Assembly (NCBI GenBank): GCA_035627615.1
Contig: DASPLL010000056.1
Coordinates: 186,001 to 250,000, forward strand
Source of the DNA: BRH-c25 sp035627615
GTDB lineage: Bacteria > Bacillota > Clostridia > Lutisporales > Lutisporaceae
Length of the DNA stretch: 64,000 nt
Direction of reading: 5' to 3'
The notes under the pieces are model-generated. The model was not told the DNA's origin. It was given only the letters and a program-made list of their open reading frames with translations, and ran no database searches. Position 1 is the stretch's first letter; the number at the start of each line of letters is the position of its first letter. This document shows, piece after piece, positions 48,836 through 58,175 of the stretch. The position numbers were made by a program, and so were the translations under genes.

Positions 48836-50712
48836 ATCATTATTTTACAGATATTATTGGTGAATTCTACCGGATCAGCTACAGGCAGCCCCTCAATAAG
48901 GAGGGCCTGATTATATAATATGTCTGTATACAGCCCGAGCTTCTCTTTATCGTTATCATATGCCTGCTTCAATGCCTTGAACATATCATGGTTTATATTT
49001 ATTTCCAGAACCTTGTCGGCTTTTATGTTGGGATTATTGGGCATGGAGTTTAAAATCTTCTCCATCTCTATTGTAAGCTCACCCTCGTTGGACAGGCATA
49101 CAGGATGATTTTTCAATCTCTTCGATGCTCTTACATCCTTGACCTTGCCTGATAAGATATTCTTCATATGCTCAAACAGCTCTTTGTTGTCTTTTTCATC
49201 CCCTCCGGCCTTATCCACTATCTCTTCAATCTCTATACCCAGGTCGCTGCTTGATACGGATTTGAACTCCTTGTCCTTATAAGTCATTATCATTCTTACG
49301 GCAAATTCATCCACATCATCGGTAAAGTACAGGATTTCATAGCCCTTGTCCGATACCAGCTCTGTCTGCGGCAGCTTCTCTATTCTTTCATTTGATTCCC
49401 CTGCCGCATAATATATATATTTCTGCCCTTCAGGCATTCTTGAGACATATTCCTCCAGAGTGACCTGCTTCTTCTCTTTTGATGAATAAAACATCAGAAG
49501 ATCCTGCAGAATCTCCTTATTGCTCCCAAAATCGCTGTAGATACCATACTTCAGCTGTCTTCCGAAGGCTTTGTAGAACTCTTCATATTTATCTCTTTCA
49601 TTTTTCAACAGGTTTTCCAATTCACTCTTTATTTTATTCTTGATATTCTTGGCAATGAGCTTCAACTGCCTGTCATGCTGCAGCAGCTCCCTGGAAATAT
49701 TGAGAGACAGGTCTTCGGAATCGACCATCCCTTTTACAAAGCTGAAATAGTCCGGCAGCAGGTCTGCACACTTATTCATTATCAGAACACCATTGGAATA
49801 CAGCTCCAGACCTTTTTCATATTCTTTTGTATAGTAATCAAAAGGTATATTTTCAGGAATGAATAAAATCGCATTATAGCTGACTGTGCCGTCTGCACTT
49901 ATATGTATATGCCTCAAAGGCTTGTCAAAACCATAGTGCTTCTCGGAATAGAAATTGTCATAGTCCTCCTGCTTAAGCTCGTTTTTATTCTTTTTCCATA
50001 TCGGAACCATACTGTTCACGATCTGCTCTTCGGTGTAATCCTCGTATTCCTTCTCGCTACCTTCCTTTAGCCTTCTTGAGGTAATATCCATCTTTATAGG
50101 ATACCTAATAAAGTCAGAGTACTTCTTAATGATGGCTTTTAGCCTGTATTCCTCAAGATACTCATCGTATTTCTCGTCCTCTGTATTCTCTTTTATCTTC
50201 AGTATGATATCCGTACCGACAGTATCCTTTTCACAAGGTTCAATAGTATACCCCTCAGTCCCCCTGGACTCCCATTTGTATGCCTCGTCACTGCCCAAAG
50301 TTCTGCTTACCACAGTAACGGTATCGGCTACCATAAATGCAGAATAAAACCCTACACCGAACTGCCCTATGATATCATAACCATCCTTCAGTTCATTTTC
50401 TTTTTTGAATGCCAAAGAACCGCTTTTTGCTATTACCCCAAGATTATCATCCAGTTCTTCCTTTGACATTCCGATACCTGTGTCTGAAATCCTCAATATT
50501 CTGTTTGTCTTGTCAGGAGCCACTTTAATATAATAGTTGTCCTTATCGAAATCGAGAGAGTCATCCGTCAATGTCCTGTAATAAAGCTTATCAATCGCAT
50601 CACTTGCATTTGAAATAAGCTCCCTGAGGAAAATCTCTCTGTGAGTGTAGATTGAGTTGATCATCAGATCCAACAGTCTTTTTGACTCTGTCTTAAACTG
50701 CTTCTTTGCCAT
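48832..50712 (-). CDS. htpG: Hsp90-family chaperone HtpG
   Basis: A 626-residue Hsp90. N-terminal ATPase motifs: LISNASDAIDKL, ISDTGIGMSKEEL, IGQFGVGFYSAFMVAD, TDIILKIKENTEDE; the middle and C-terminal domains are complete, lacking the eukaryotic linker. ATG 50712 chosen (GAAGGAG 8 bases upstream); 15 upstream in-frame residues are not translated. A CIRCE operator lies directly upstream, indicating HrcA control of this chaperone. Confidence 0.96.
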   Translation of the reverse strand: MAKKQFKTESKRLLDLMINSIYTHREIFLRELISNASDAIDKLYYRTLTDDSLDFDKDNYYIKVAPDKTNRILRISDTGIGMSKEELDDNLGVIAKSGSLAFKKENELKDGYDIIGQFGVGFYSAFMVADTVTVVSRTLGSDEAYKWESRGTEGYTIEPCEKDTVGTDIILKIKENTEDEKYDEYLEEYRLKAIIKKYSDFIRYPIKMDITSRRLKEGSEKEYEDYTEEQIVNSMVPIWKKNKNELKQEDYDNFYSEKHYGFDKPLRHIHISADGTVSYNAILFIPENIPFDYYTKEYEKGLELYSNGVLIMNKCADLLPDYFSFVKGMVDSEDLSLNISRELLQHDRQLKLIAKNIKNKIKSELENLLKNERDKYEEFYKAFGRQLKYGIYSDFGSNKEILQDLLMFYSSKEKKQVTLEEYVSRMPEGQKYIYYAAGESNERIEKLPQTELVSDKGYEILYFTDDVDEFAVRMIMTYKDKEFKSVSSSDLGIEIEEIVDKAGGDEKDNKELFEHMKNILSGKVKDVRASKRLKNHPVCLSNEGELTIEMEKILNSMPNNPNIKADKVLEININHDMFKALKQAYDNDKEKLGLYTDILYNQALLIEGLPVADPVEFTNNICKIMI

Positions 50713-50750
50713 GTATATCTCTCCTTCAATAAAAAAGATATTATTATTTA

Positions 50751-50777
50751 TTAGCACTCTCGCCTATTGAGTGCTAA
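50751..50777 (-). promoter_or_regulatory. CIRCE operator (HrcA binding site)
   Basis: A perfect consensus TTAGCACTC-N9-GAGTGCTAA between the promoter and the htpG ribosome binding site. Confidence 0.97.
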
Positions 50778-50788
50778 TCCTCATTTTT

Positions 50789-50817
50789 TATATACCATAA
50801 CAGAAGCCGCTTGTCAA
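50789..50817 (-). promoter_or_regulatory. Sigma-A promoter of htpG
   Basis: TTGACA (50812-50817), 17 bases, TATATA (50789-50794) on the minus strand; the CIRCE palindrome begins about 11 bases downstream, over the transcription start. Confidence 0.85.
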
Positions 50818-50837
50818 TATATATTGTGACAGTAAAA

Positions 50838-50866
50838 ATGCCCGGTACACTATTTATACCAGGCAT
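50838..50866 (-). terminator. Terminator after the phosphoesterase gene
   Basis: Stem ATGCCTGGTA / TACCGGGCAT (one mismatch) followed on the minus strand by TTTTTACT. Confidence 0.75.
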
Positions 50867-50902
50867 CTGCTCCATCTGTGGAATTCAATTTCTTTCCCTG
50901 TT

Positions 50903-51838
50903 CTATACAAATATCCGCATATAGCGGCTTAGGAACTCTTCCTTACTGCCGAAGTACTCCGTCAACCGCCTTGGTCCCGCAAGCACTTCCCTGCCAATGA
51001 ACATTGTACCGTCATCCTTTGTTTTGACATTCCATTTGACAAGCATGATATATCCTTCTGAAATTTCAATTGCCGTTATACATCTTGGATGGACACAGCT
51101 CCCATCATTGAAATAGGTGGGCTCACCAACCTCAGGGAACATTGGCCTATGGGTATGGCCTGCAATAAGCATATGCTTTTCTTTTATTACCCATTCTGTA
51201 AGCTTCTTTTCTGCAGCCTCTTTTTTCTCATAGTTTTTTGCTGCCCTTGTGGGATCATTTACTCCGAAAGTGGTTAGTGGCTTCCATAAATACCTGACTA
51301 AAAATCTAGCCAATTTCCATAGCTGATAATTCAAATAATCGACCTGATGCCCATGTATAAGAAAAATCCTGTATCCTGAAGTCCTATGCTTCAGAACCAG
51401 ACCTTCATGGAATTTAATGCCCTTGAACAGAGGAATATACCTCCGCCCAGGTTCATCATAGTATTGATACAGATTGTTCTTTACAAACCTCTTATCACTT
51501 TTCACCATATCATGGTTTCCAAAAATCATATAAAGCCTGCCTTCATTGTAGAACCTGGACAGCAGCCAGAAAACATCACTGTGAACCTGTTTGATGTCGG
51601 AGAATCTTTTATTCTCCCAGAGCTCATCTCCATCGCCAATTTCTATATAAGTGAACCCTTCATTATAATAATGGGTCAAGGCTGCAAAATAAAGATTCTG
51701 GTTTCCGGAAAACTCATCGGCCCAGCTTCCATCGCCCCTATGGCAGTCACTCATCAGAATGATCCTGGAGTAATCATCAAAAATAATCTGTTCCGCTTCA
51801 TTAAAAACTTTGGTTATATGTTTTAATGAATCCGCCAT
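50903..51838 (-). CDS. Calcineurin-like metallophosphoesterase
   Basis: About 311 residues with the full set of binuclear-metal motifs: LMSDCHRGDG, EIGDGDELWE, IFGNHDMV, LIHGHQVD and MLIAGHTHRPMF. The order GDxHxG-like, GDxxE, GNHD, GHTH is the family hallmark. Length and the C-terminal segment (NDGSCVHPRCITAIEI) recall bacterial UDP-diacylglucosamine-pyrophosphatase-like or cyclic nucleotide phosphoesterases, but the substrate cannot be named. Start ATG 51838 is supported by GGGGTGAGG; longer frame to 51877 is unlikely. Monocistronic. Confidence 0.85.
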   Translation of the reverse strand: MADSLKHITKVFNEAEQIIFDDYSRIILMSDCHRGDGSWADEFSGNQNLYFAALTHYYNEGFTYIEIGDGDELWENKRFSDIKQVHSDVFWLLSRFYNEGRLYMIFGNHDMVKSDKRFVKNNLYQYYDEPGRRYIPLFKGIKFHEGLVLKHRTSGYRIFLIHGHQVDYLNYQLWKLARFLVRYLWKPLTTFGVNDPTRAAKNYEKKEAAEKKLTEWVIKEKHMLIAGHTHRPMFPEVGEPTYFNDGSCVHPRCITAIEISEGYIMLVKWNVKTKDDGTMFIGREVLAGPRRLTEYFGSKEEFLSRYMRIFV

Positions 51839-51930
51839 TAACCTCACCCCGCTCCACATCAGACCCTTTATGTACAATATATTCAGTCATGGAGCGGAAC
51901 GATACTGATTATAGCTAAAGATAAAGAAAA

Positions 51931-51960
51931 GCCTCCACCGGGTAAACCCACGACGGAGGC
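51931..51960 (-). terminator. Terminator of the sugar transporter operon
   Basis: Stem GCCTCC / GGAGGC with GTGGGTTTACC inner pairs; followed by TTTTCTTT on the minus strand, 23 bases past the binding-protein stop. Confidence 0.85.
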
Positions 51961-51982
51961 CGGCACTCCAAGCATTACTCTG

Positions 51983-52942
51983 CTATTTCCTCAGAATAGC
52001 TACTCCTGTATCTATAACCGCAGGACCTGTGCTCTTATCGTTTAATGCTGCATAGGCCTGAGCGACCCCCAGGTATCCCATCGTAAACGGGTTCTGCGCC
52101 ATAGCGGCCTTTAAGCTGCCATCCTTCAGCAGTCCAAGAATTGCATCAGATTTATCAAAACCAATACCTATAAGGCTCTTGCCGGATGCTTTTATCGCAT
52201 TGCCCACACCTACTGTTGAGCCTTCATTGGTTCCATATAATCCGACCAGATCTTCATTCCCGGCGATAAAGCCGTATGCGGCTTCCTGGGAAGCGGCTGC
52301 ATCGCCGTCCTTGTACTCTGTTGTCAAAATGGTATATCCGGCAGCTGTCACAACCTCTCTGAAGCCGTTTTCCCTGTTCATTGTCGAGTTTGTTGCAGTA
52401 TTGACACTTATGATGCCGATCTTTCCGCTTGCTTTACCGGCAGCCTTCAGCTCTTCCACCATGGTCTGACCTGCCAGTACCCCTGCCTGATAATTGTTTG
52501 TCGATAGGGTTGCTATGGCAGGTTCGTCGGCCGCTGAGTCAACATATATGATTTTTACACCCTTTGCTTTAGCATTTTTAACTGCTTCTGAAATAGCCTG
52601 CGGGTCATTTGCTGCAAGCAGGATCAGGTCTGCCTTGTCTGCAACCGCATTGTTGACAGCTTCTATCTGTTTTGCATTATCCTTCACATCCGGTGCGTCC
52701 CATTTGTAATTCAACCTCAGTGCCTCCGCCATAGTTTTGGCTCCTGAATCTACAGTTACCCAGTGCTGGTCCATTTTGTCCATTGTAATGAGGTACACAG
52801 TCTTGGCAGGAGCCGGGGCCGGAGCAGCTGCTTCAGGGGCAGCGGCAGGCGCCGGTGCTGCCGGTGCTTCCGTCTTTGGGGCACAGGCTGTAAAGGAAAA
52901 TGCGATTGTTAGAATCAGCAGGAAGGCCAGAACTCTTTTCAT
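51983..52942 (-). CDS. Sugar ABC transporter substrate-binding lipoprotein (RbsB-like)
   Basis: A 319-residue type-1 periplasmic-binding-fold protein with lipobox FTAC (C20) and an Ala/Pro linker of about 25 residues. Family features: LIL(L)AANDPQAISEAVKNAKAKGVKIIYVDSAADEPAIATLSTNNYQAGVLAGQ, GKIGIISVNTATNSTMNRENGFREVV, GFDKSDAILGLLKDGSLKAAMAQNPFTMGYLG. The set is that of pentose/hexose-binding RbsB/XylF relatives. Last gene of the transporter cluster, unlike most operons where it is first. ATG 52942 has GGAG just upstream. Sugar unknown; a galactose-containing ligand is plausible from the lacZ at 59958. Confidence 0.9.
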   Translation of the reverse strand: MKRVLAFLLILTIAFSFTACAPKTEAPAAPAPAAAPEAAAPAPAPAKTVYLITMDKMDQHWVTVDSGAKTMAEALRLNYKWDAPDVKDNAKQIEAVNNAVADKADLILLAANDPQAISEAVKNAKAKGVKIIYVDSAADEPAIATLSTNNYQAGVLAGQTMVEELKAAGKASGKIGIISVNTATNSTMNRENGFREVVTAAGYTILTTEYKDGDAAASQEAAYGFIAGNEDLVGLYGTNEGSTVGVGNAIKASGKSLIGIGFDKSDAILGLLKDGSLKAAMAQNPFTMGYLGVAQAYAALNDKSTGPAVIDTGVAILRK

Positions 52943-53029
52943 ACTCTCCACTCCTCATATTTATTATTTTTAATCCACAGTGCCTACTGGCGCTGCAGTA
53001 AAAAACACTTTTGCAGTTGTCTAGAAAGT

Positions 53030-54058
53030 TCAGCTTACTTTGCTTCTTAATACTTTCCTGAAATCAAACTTCCCGCTTCTCGCTACCCTGTCGATCAAGA
53101 CCGATATTATGACAACAACGCCTATGACCAGATTCCTCAGGGCAAGCGGAGCTCCGGCAAATTGCAGTCCATTGTTCAATACACCCCAGATGAAGGAGCC
53201 GATTACCGTTCCAAACAGCAGCCCTTGACCTCCCATGGTACTTACCCCGCCGATAACAGATGCGGCCACCGCATTCAACTCATAAGTATTTCCGGCGCTC
53301 ATTGTACCCATACCGCTTTGGGCAGTCAGCATCAGGCCAACGATCCCCGACAGGAATGCGCTGAATATATACACTTTGCTTTCTGCCATAATAACGTTGA
53401 CTCCTGAAAGCTTTGCCGCTTCATAGTTGCTCCCTATTGCATAGGTATGCCGCCCCGTTCTTGTCCTGGATAGTATGAAATTGAAGATTATGAATAATAT
53501 CAATCCAATCCATATTGGATTGTACAGTCCAAAGCTATCACCATAATAGAACAGATCCTTGAAGCCTTTGGCATACTCCGGAATCCCGTCGGTATTCATG
53601 TTGCCGTTAACCAGCTGGGCAATACCCCTTGCAATTATCATTGTACCCAGGGTAGCTATAAATGCGGGCAGTTTTGCTCTTGATACAAGAACTCCATTGA
53701 CCAGCCCTACAACACAGCAGGCAAATATGGTTATAATGGATGCCGGCCAGGGATCCATACCGCCGGCTGTCATCAAGGTTGCAGACAGCATGCATGACAT
53801 GCCGGCAACAGAACCGATGGACAGGTCAATTCCTCCTGTAATCAGCACAAAGGACTGACCCATGCCTATAATCATAATGGGGACAACCTGGCGCAGAAGA
53901 TTTGTAATATTATCAGGTGAAAAAAACAGTGGATTTATTATACCGAATACAATCGTCATGATCACAAGTGCAACCGATACTGAGATAACCTGCCCCATGC
54001 CTCTGACCGAGATTATTTGTCTCCATAAGCTGTTAATGCTGTGTTCTCTGTTCACCAT
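53030..54058 (-). CDS. Sugar ABC transporter permease (RbsC-like)
   Basis: A 342-residue membrane protein with 9-10 TM helices and BPD_transp_2 family motifs: GQSFVLITGGIDLSIGSVAGMSCMLSA near 60-90, GLVNGVLVSRAKLPAFIATLGTMIIARGIA near 118-147, SRTRTGRHTYAIGSNYEAAKLSGVNV and VAASVIGGVSTMGGQG. Single permease gene, presumably a homodimer. GGGAG lies 7 bases before ATG. Forty-three bases downstream of the ATPase gene and 87 upstream of the binding protein. Confidence 0.93.
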   Translation of the reverse strand: MVNREHSINSLWRQIISVRGMGQVISVSVALVIMTIVFGIINPLFFSPDNITNLLRQVVPIMIIGMGQSFVLITGGIDLSIGSVAGMSCMLSATLMTAGGMDPWPASIITIFACCVVGLVNGVLVSRAKLPAFIATLGTMIIARGIAQLVNGNMNTDGIPEYAKGFKDLFYYGDSFGLYNPIWIGLILFIIFNFILSRTRTGRHTYAIGSNYEAAKLSGVNVIMAESKVYIFSAFLSGIVGLMLTAQSGMGTMSAGNTYELNAVAASVIGGVSTMGGQGLLFGTVIGSFIWGVLNNGLQFAGAPLALRNLVIGVVVIISVLIDRVARSGKFDFRKVLRSKVS

Positions 54059-54101
54059 GATCCTTCTCCCTTAACTCTATATCTTTTCGAAGCATATATT
54101 A

Positions 54102-55592
54102 TTAATGGTTATATTGGGTCGCACACCGGAGGATCTCATCCTGGGTCGCTTCCCTTGAAACCAGGTCTCCGGTGATCCTCCCGTTGCACATAACCAGGAT
54201 CCTGTCACTCATACACATGACTTCAGGCATTTCTGACGATACAAAAATAACCCCTATCCCCTGCTTCTTAAGATCGTTCATAATGTTATATATCTCAACC
54301 TTCGCCGCTACATCAATACCCCTGGTGGGCTCATCGAATATCACCACTTCAGCGCTTCTTACCAGCCATTTCCCCACAACTATTTTTTGCTGGTTTCCAC
54401 CTGACAGGTTATTCACAGTCTGCTCAGGAGAGGGCGTTTTGATTTTAAGCATCTCAATTGCCCTCTCTGCCAGTGAGTTTTCCTTCCTGCTGTCAACAAG
54501 TCCTGCCCAGCTGCAGATCAGGTCGAGGTTCGCAAGCCCTATGTTTTCACGGATGGAAAGCTTGGTGCACAGTCCTTCCTTTTTCCGGTCCTCCGGGCCA
54601 AGTACGATACCTGCTTCAATAGCATCCATGGGTGATTTTATATTCAATCTTCTGCCTTTGAGATAGATTTCTCCGTTTGTTATGGCTTCAGCCCCAAACA
54701 GTGTACGGACCAGTTCGGTTCTCCCTGCCCCGATCAGTCCGGCAAGACCTATGATCTCGCCCTGGAACAGGTCAAAGCTTACATTATTGATGATGCATGA
54801 GCACAGGTTCTTTACTTCCAGAAGTTTATCCCCTCTTTGACATACTACTGTAGGGAATTTCTCCTTTATCTCCCTGCCGACCATGTATGAGATTATTTCG
54901 TTCAGGCCGGTATCCTTGTAATCCTTTGTAATGATATGCCTGCCGTCCCTGAATATTGAAACCCGGTCTGCAATCTGCTCCAGCTCCTCCAGTCTGTGTG
55001 AGATGTATACTATTGCACACCCGTTACTCTTCAAATGCCTGATGATCTCAAAAAGCTCGACTATTTCTTTCTCAGTTAATGCGGAGGTCGGTTCGTCCAT
55101 TATCAATATTCTGGCATTGCTTGATAAGGCCTTGGCGATTTCAACCATCTGCTGCTTTGATACAGGTAGTTTCCTGAGCACTGTGTCCGGCTTTATATCG
55201 ATTTTCAGCCTGTCAAGGATCTCTTCTGCGGCACTGTTCATTTCCTTTTGCTTAATGCAGCCAAGCCTGCTCTTTTCCCTGCCCAAAAATATATTTTCAG
55301 CAACCGTCAAATGCTGGCACATGTTCAATTCCTGGTGAATAATTGCTATTCCAAGCTCTTGCGCTTTCTTCGGCGTCAAATCGCCCACAGTATTACCATT
55401 GATCAGATACTCGCCTTCATCACGATTGTATATACCGCTTATTATCTTCATAAGCGTTGATTTTCCAGCGCCGTTTTCGCCTATCAGTCCATGCACCTCA
55501 CCGGCCTTTAAGGAGAAAGAGACTCTGTCCAGTGCTTTGACACCCGGGAATACCTTGCTGATCCCTTTTAATTCTATCAAGTAGTCCGACAC
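54102..55592 (-). CDS. Sugar ABC transporter ATPase, two ABC domains (RbsA/MglA type)
   Basis: A 496-residue tandem ATPase. Domain 1: GENGAGKSTLMKI (Walker A), LPVSKQQMVEIAKALSSNARILIMDEPTSALTEKE (signature region and Walker B). Domain 2: GLIGAGRTELVRTLFG (degenerate Walker A, as normal for this family), LSGGNQQKIVVGKWL, VVIFDEPTRGIDVAAK. Full length. Start: ATG at 55598 touches the AGGGGG ribosome binding site, whereas GTG at 55592 has a 7-base spacing, so GTG is chosen. It powers the permease downstream. Unlike the paralogue at 55704, all key motifs are intact. Confidence 0.93.
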   Translation of the reverse strand: MSDYLIELKGISKVFPGVKALDRVSFSLKAGEVHGLIGENGAGKSTLMKIISGIYNRDEGEYLINGNTVGDLTPKKAQELGIAIIHQELNMCQHLTVAENIFLGREKSRLGCIKQKEMNSAAEEILDRLKIDIKPDTVLRKLPVSKQQMVEIAKALSSNARILIMDEPTSALTEKEIVELFEIIRHLKSNGCAIVYISHRLEELEQIADRVSIFRDGRHIITKDYKDTGLNEIISYMVGREIKEKFPTVVCQRGDKLLEVKNLCSCIINNVSFDLFQGEIIGLAGLIGAGRTELVRTLFGAEAITNGEIYLKGRRLNIKSPMDAIEAGIVLGPEDRKKEGLCTKLSIRENIGLANLDLICSWAGLVDSRKENSLAERAIEMLKIKTPSPEQTVNNLSGGNQQKIVVGKWLVRSAEVVIFDEPTRGIDVAAKVEIYNIMNDLKKQGIGVIFVSSEMPEVMCMSDRILVMCNGRITGDLVSREATQDEILRCATQYNH

Positions 55593-55703
55593 ATCCATTC
55601 CCCCTAAAATGAGCGTACAATTTTTTATAATCTATATAGCTTTCTTATCCTTACAAATGATTTTATCAAAGTAAATATGCTGATTCTAAGGGCATTCTTA
55701 TGA

Positions 55704-57110
55704 TTATATGGGGCATTCTTTGGGTCTTAATACCATCCTTGCCCCGGAGCCGTCTATTTCAGAATAGTTGGATGCCAGCACAAGTATAGCAACACCTTTT
55801 TCCATAAGCAGCCTCATCATTTCAGAGGTGATTTCCCTTAATTCAACATCTATTGAACTGAATGGCCTTGCACAGACAACAATCCTGGGATTGTACAAAT
55901 GCCATTTCAGGTAAACCAGCTTTTGCTGATCATATACTGAAAGTGCTTCAGTCCGGGAATTCAGGGTTTCTTTACTGAAAAACCCTTCATAATCGTCAAT
56001 ACAGCAGCTTCTGTATCTTGAATGCAACCAGAAGGTGTTTATCTTATTGCCGGATACAAAACAAAGATTGTCTATTGCCGTTATATCTTTGAAAAGCATC
56101 GCTTCCACCGGGTTTTCCACTATAAATGCCAGATTCTTTTTTACAGCTTCCCATGGGCTCCGTGGCTTGAACAGCCGGTCCCCAACGAATATATCACCCT
56201 GGTAGCTGTTGTTTTCGCCGATTAGAACCTTAGTGATTTCATCAATGCAGGATCCATCATTATCCAGGATGCTCAACATCTCTCCTGAATGTATTTCAAA
56301 GCTTAGAGGCTCCAGTCTGCCGGTTGAGACATGATCAAATTTCAGCGCTATTGTGTTTCTTATCTCCGGACTTCCTGATATTTCATGCTTATGGGTGCAA
56401 AAATACGCTTTCAGAATATCGTTATTGATCTGCTCACCTTTCAGTGTCCAGACATTACGCCCATTTTTCATAACAAACATGCGGTCAGAAAACTGCCTTA
56501 AAATATCGGTGAAGCTGTCAATCATTATAAAGGAGATACCATTGCCCTTCAGTTCATTGATGATTCCAGTAAGCTGACTCAGCTCGGAATCCGACAGGTA
56601 ACTTGACAGATCTTTTAAAATGATGATCTTTGCGCCTAAACCATATGCTTTGGCAATTTCAACTGCAGTTTTCTCAAAGCCTGAAAGCTGGTATACAATT
56701 TTTCGGGGGCTTATACCCAGACCAAGCTCTTCCAGCAGATTCCTTGCCTGATCAAATATTACCCGTTTATCTATCCGGTAACGTCCAAATTTATCACGGA
56801 TGACAAAAATGTTATCCGCCACAGTCAGATCATCAATTAGTTTACTGGTTGATTGTACCAGTGAAATCCTGCTCTTTCTCATATCCACATAGTCTTCATA
56901 ATTGACCGGCCGGTTCTCATAGCATATCCTTCCTCTCCCGACCTCCACATTACCGTATATCAGGTCAATCAGATGCTTTTTCTCCAGGGCATTATTAACA
57001 AAAACACCTAACAACTCCCCCTGGTATAAATTCAGGAAGAAGTCATTAAGTGTCCTTATCCCTTTTTCTTCAGTTATAATATTTTCTATCCTCAGTATTT
57101 CCCGTTTCAT
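55704..57110 (-). CDS. Degenerate tandem ABC ATPase (pseudo-RbsA) in a two-component operon
   Basis: About 468 residues with the fold order of RbsA but without catalytic motifs. In domain 1 the Walker A region reads FVNNALEKKHLIDLIYG instead of GxNGAGKST, the signature is YQLSGFEKTAVEIAKAYGLG and Walker B is IIILKDLSS with Asp-Glu lost. In domain 2 the P-loop region reads ILDNDGSCIDEITKVLIG, the signature is ALSVYDQQKLVYLKWHL, and Walker B is VVCARPFSSID. The frame is intact and long, so it is a protein under constraint and not a plain pseudogene. It lies between the YesM kinase (overlapping ends) and the true ATPase; a regulatory link between transporter and kinase is plausible. ATG 57110 follows GGGTGAT. 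Confidence 0.8.
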   Translation of the reverse strand: MKREILRIENIITEEKGIRTLNDFFLNLYQGELLGVFVNNALEKKHLIDLIYGNVEVGRGRICYENRPVNYEDYVDMRKSRISLVQSTSKLIDDLTVADNIFVIRDKFGRYRIDKRVIFDQARNLLEELGLGISPRKIVYQLSGFEKTAVEIAKAYGLGAKIIILKDLSSYLSDSELSQLTGIINELKGNGISFIMIDSFTDILRQFSDRMFVMKNGRNVWTLKGEQINNDILKAYFCTHKHEISGSPEIRNTIALKFDHVSTGRLEPLSFEIHSGEMLSILDNDGSCIDEITKVLIGENNSYQGDIFVGDRLFKPRSPWEAVKKNLAFIVENPVEAMLFKDITAIDNLCFVSGNKINTFWLHSRYRSCCIDDYEGFFSKETLNSRTEALSVYDQQKLVYLKWHLYNPRIVVCARPFSSIDVELREITSEMMRLLMEKGVAILVLASNYSEIDGSGARMVLRPKECPI

Positions 57111-57114
57111 ATAA

Positions 57115-58164
57115 TCACCCGTTTTTCTCATTCATATGCGGCAGCGTGACTTCCACACTTGTACCAAGACCTTTTATGCTGTATATCCTAAGACCGTACT
57201 TTTCGCCAAACTGCAGCTTGATCCTGTTATTTACATTGATCAGGGCAATACCGCCTTTCTCTGTGTTGTCAGGCATGAGTCCCTGTCCGGATATTTCATG
57301 GAGCCGCTCGTTTATACTGTTCAGGACCTCTTCATCCATCCCCACCCCATCATCCGTGACTTTGATAATGAGCCTGTCTTCTGTTGCTGTAATATCAATT
57401 TCAATCGTACCCCGGCCCACCTTATTCTCCAGTCCGTGTATGATTGCATTTTCAATGATAGGCTGCAGAGTGAGCTTTGGGATCTCATACTCCAATATAG
57501 ACATATCCTCGTCATCTATATTGATTTTCAGGTTGATTTTATCTCTGAAACGGAAATTTTGAATAGCAAAATAGTTCTCTGAATTATTTAACTCAGCTTC
57601 GAGGGTAACCATGCTGTTGACATTTGAAATTGTATATCTGAAAAACATTGCAAGGGCTTCAGTAATATTGGCAATATTTTCAGAGCCCTCACTCAAGGCG
57701 TCGCTCCTGATGGCTTCCAGGGTATTGTATAGAAAATGAGGGTTTATCTGATTCTGGAGAGCTCTGTATTCCGCATTGGTATTAGTCAGCTTTATAGCAT
57801 TCATACTCTCAAACAGGCTGAAGAATTTTGAAAATGTCCTTTCCAGTTCTTCAGTATAAAAAACGTTTATTTCATTGGGCGCATTTGAATTGTAACCGAG
57901 ATTATAGTTGCGCAGGGCTTGCTCAGTGCCTTTAAACGGCAGGTAAAGCTTTTTGTACATCCATAACAGGCTGATTATGAATGCTGCAAAGCTTGCTGCG
58001 CAGGCAATATAGCATAAATAGCCGGCGCCGGATATGATCAGCATAAAAATCATCATGATCAGGCTGAATAAATACAATATGCATAATATCTTTATCACAT
58101 TGAATGCAGTTCTGTACAAATAAGCTTTTATGGTCTTTCCGGCGCGCATCCTCAACCTCTGCAT
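57115..58164 (-). CDS. YesM-type sensor histidine kinase, short form
   Basis: A 349-residue kinase with two adjacent TM helices (about 20-45 and 50-70) and hardly any extracellular loop, then a HAMP-like linker, His_kinase with INPHFLYNTLEAIRSDAL (phospho-accepting His in NPHF) and HATPase with PIIENAIIHGLE, TDDGVGMDEE and GIALINVNNRIKLQFG. Typical YesM proteins have a large extracellular sensor and about 580 residues, which is missing here. The stimulus may be passed by another membrane protein such as the sugar transporter or the pseudo-ABC protein. Twelve bases downstream of the response regulator gene. Confidence 0.92.
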   Translation of the reverse strand: MQRLRMRAGKTIKAYLYRTAFNVIKILCILYLFSLIMMIFMLIISGAGYLCYIACAASFAAFIISLLWMYKKLYLPFKGTEQALRNYNLGYNSNAPNEINVFYTEELERTFSKFFSLFESMNAIKLTNTNAEYRALQNQINPHFLYNTLEAIRSDALSEGSENIANITEALAMFFRYTISNVNSMVTLEAELNNSENYFAIQNFRFRDKINLKINIDDEDMSILEYEIPKLTLQPIIENAIIHGLENKVGRGTIEIDITATEDRLIIKVTDDGVGMDEEVLNSINERLHEISGQGLMPDNTEKGGIALINVNNRIKLQFGEKYGLRIYSIKGLGTSVEVTLPHMNEKNG

Positions 58165-58175
58165 ATGATACCTCT

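Noticed and set aside
55704..57110. Calling the degenerate ABC gene a pseudogene
   Set aside because: The frame is uninterrupted over 468 codons with a start signal and coupling to the kinase gene, which argues for a functional protein without ATPase activity.
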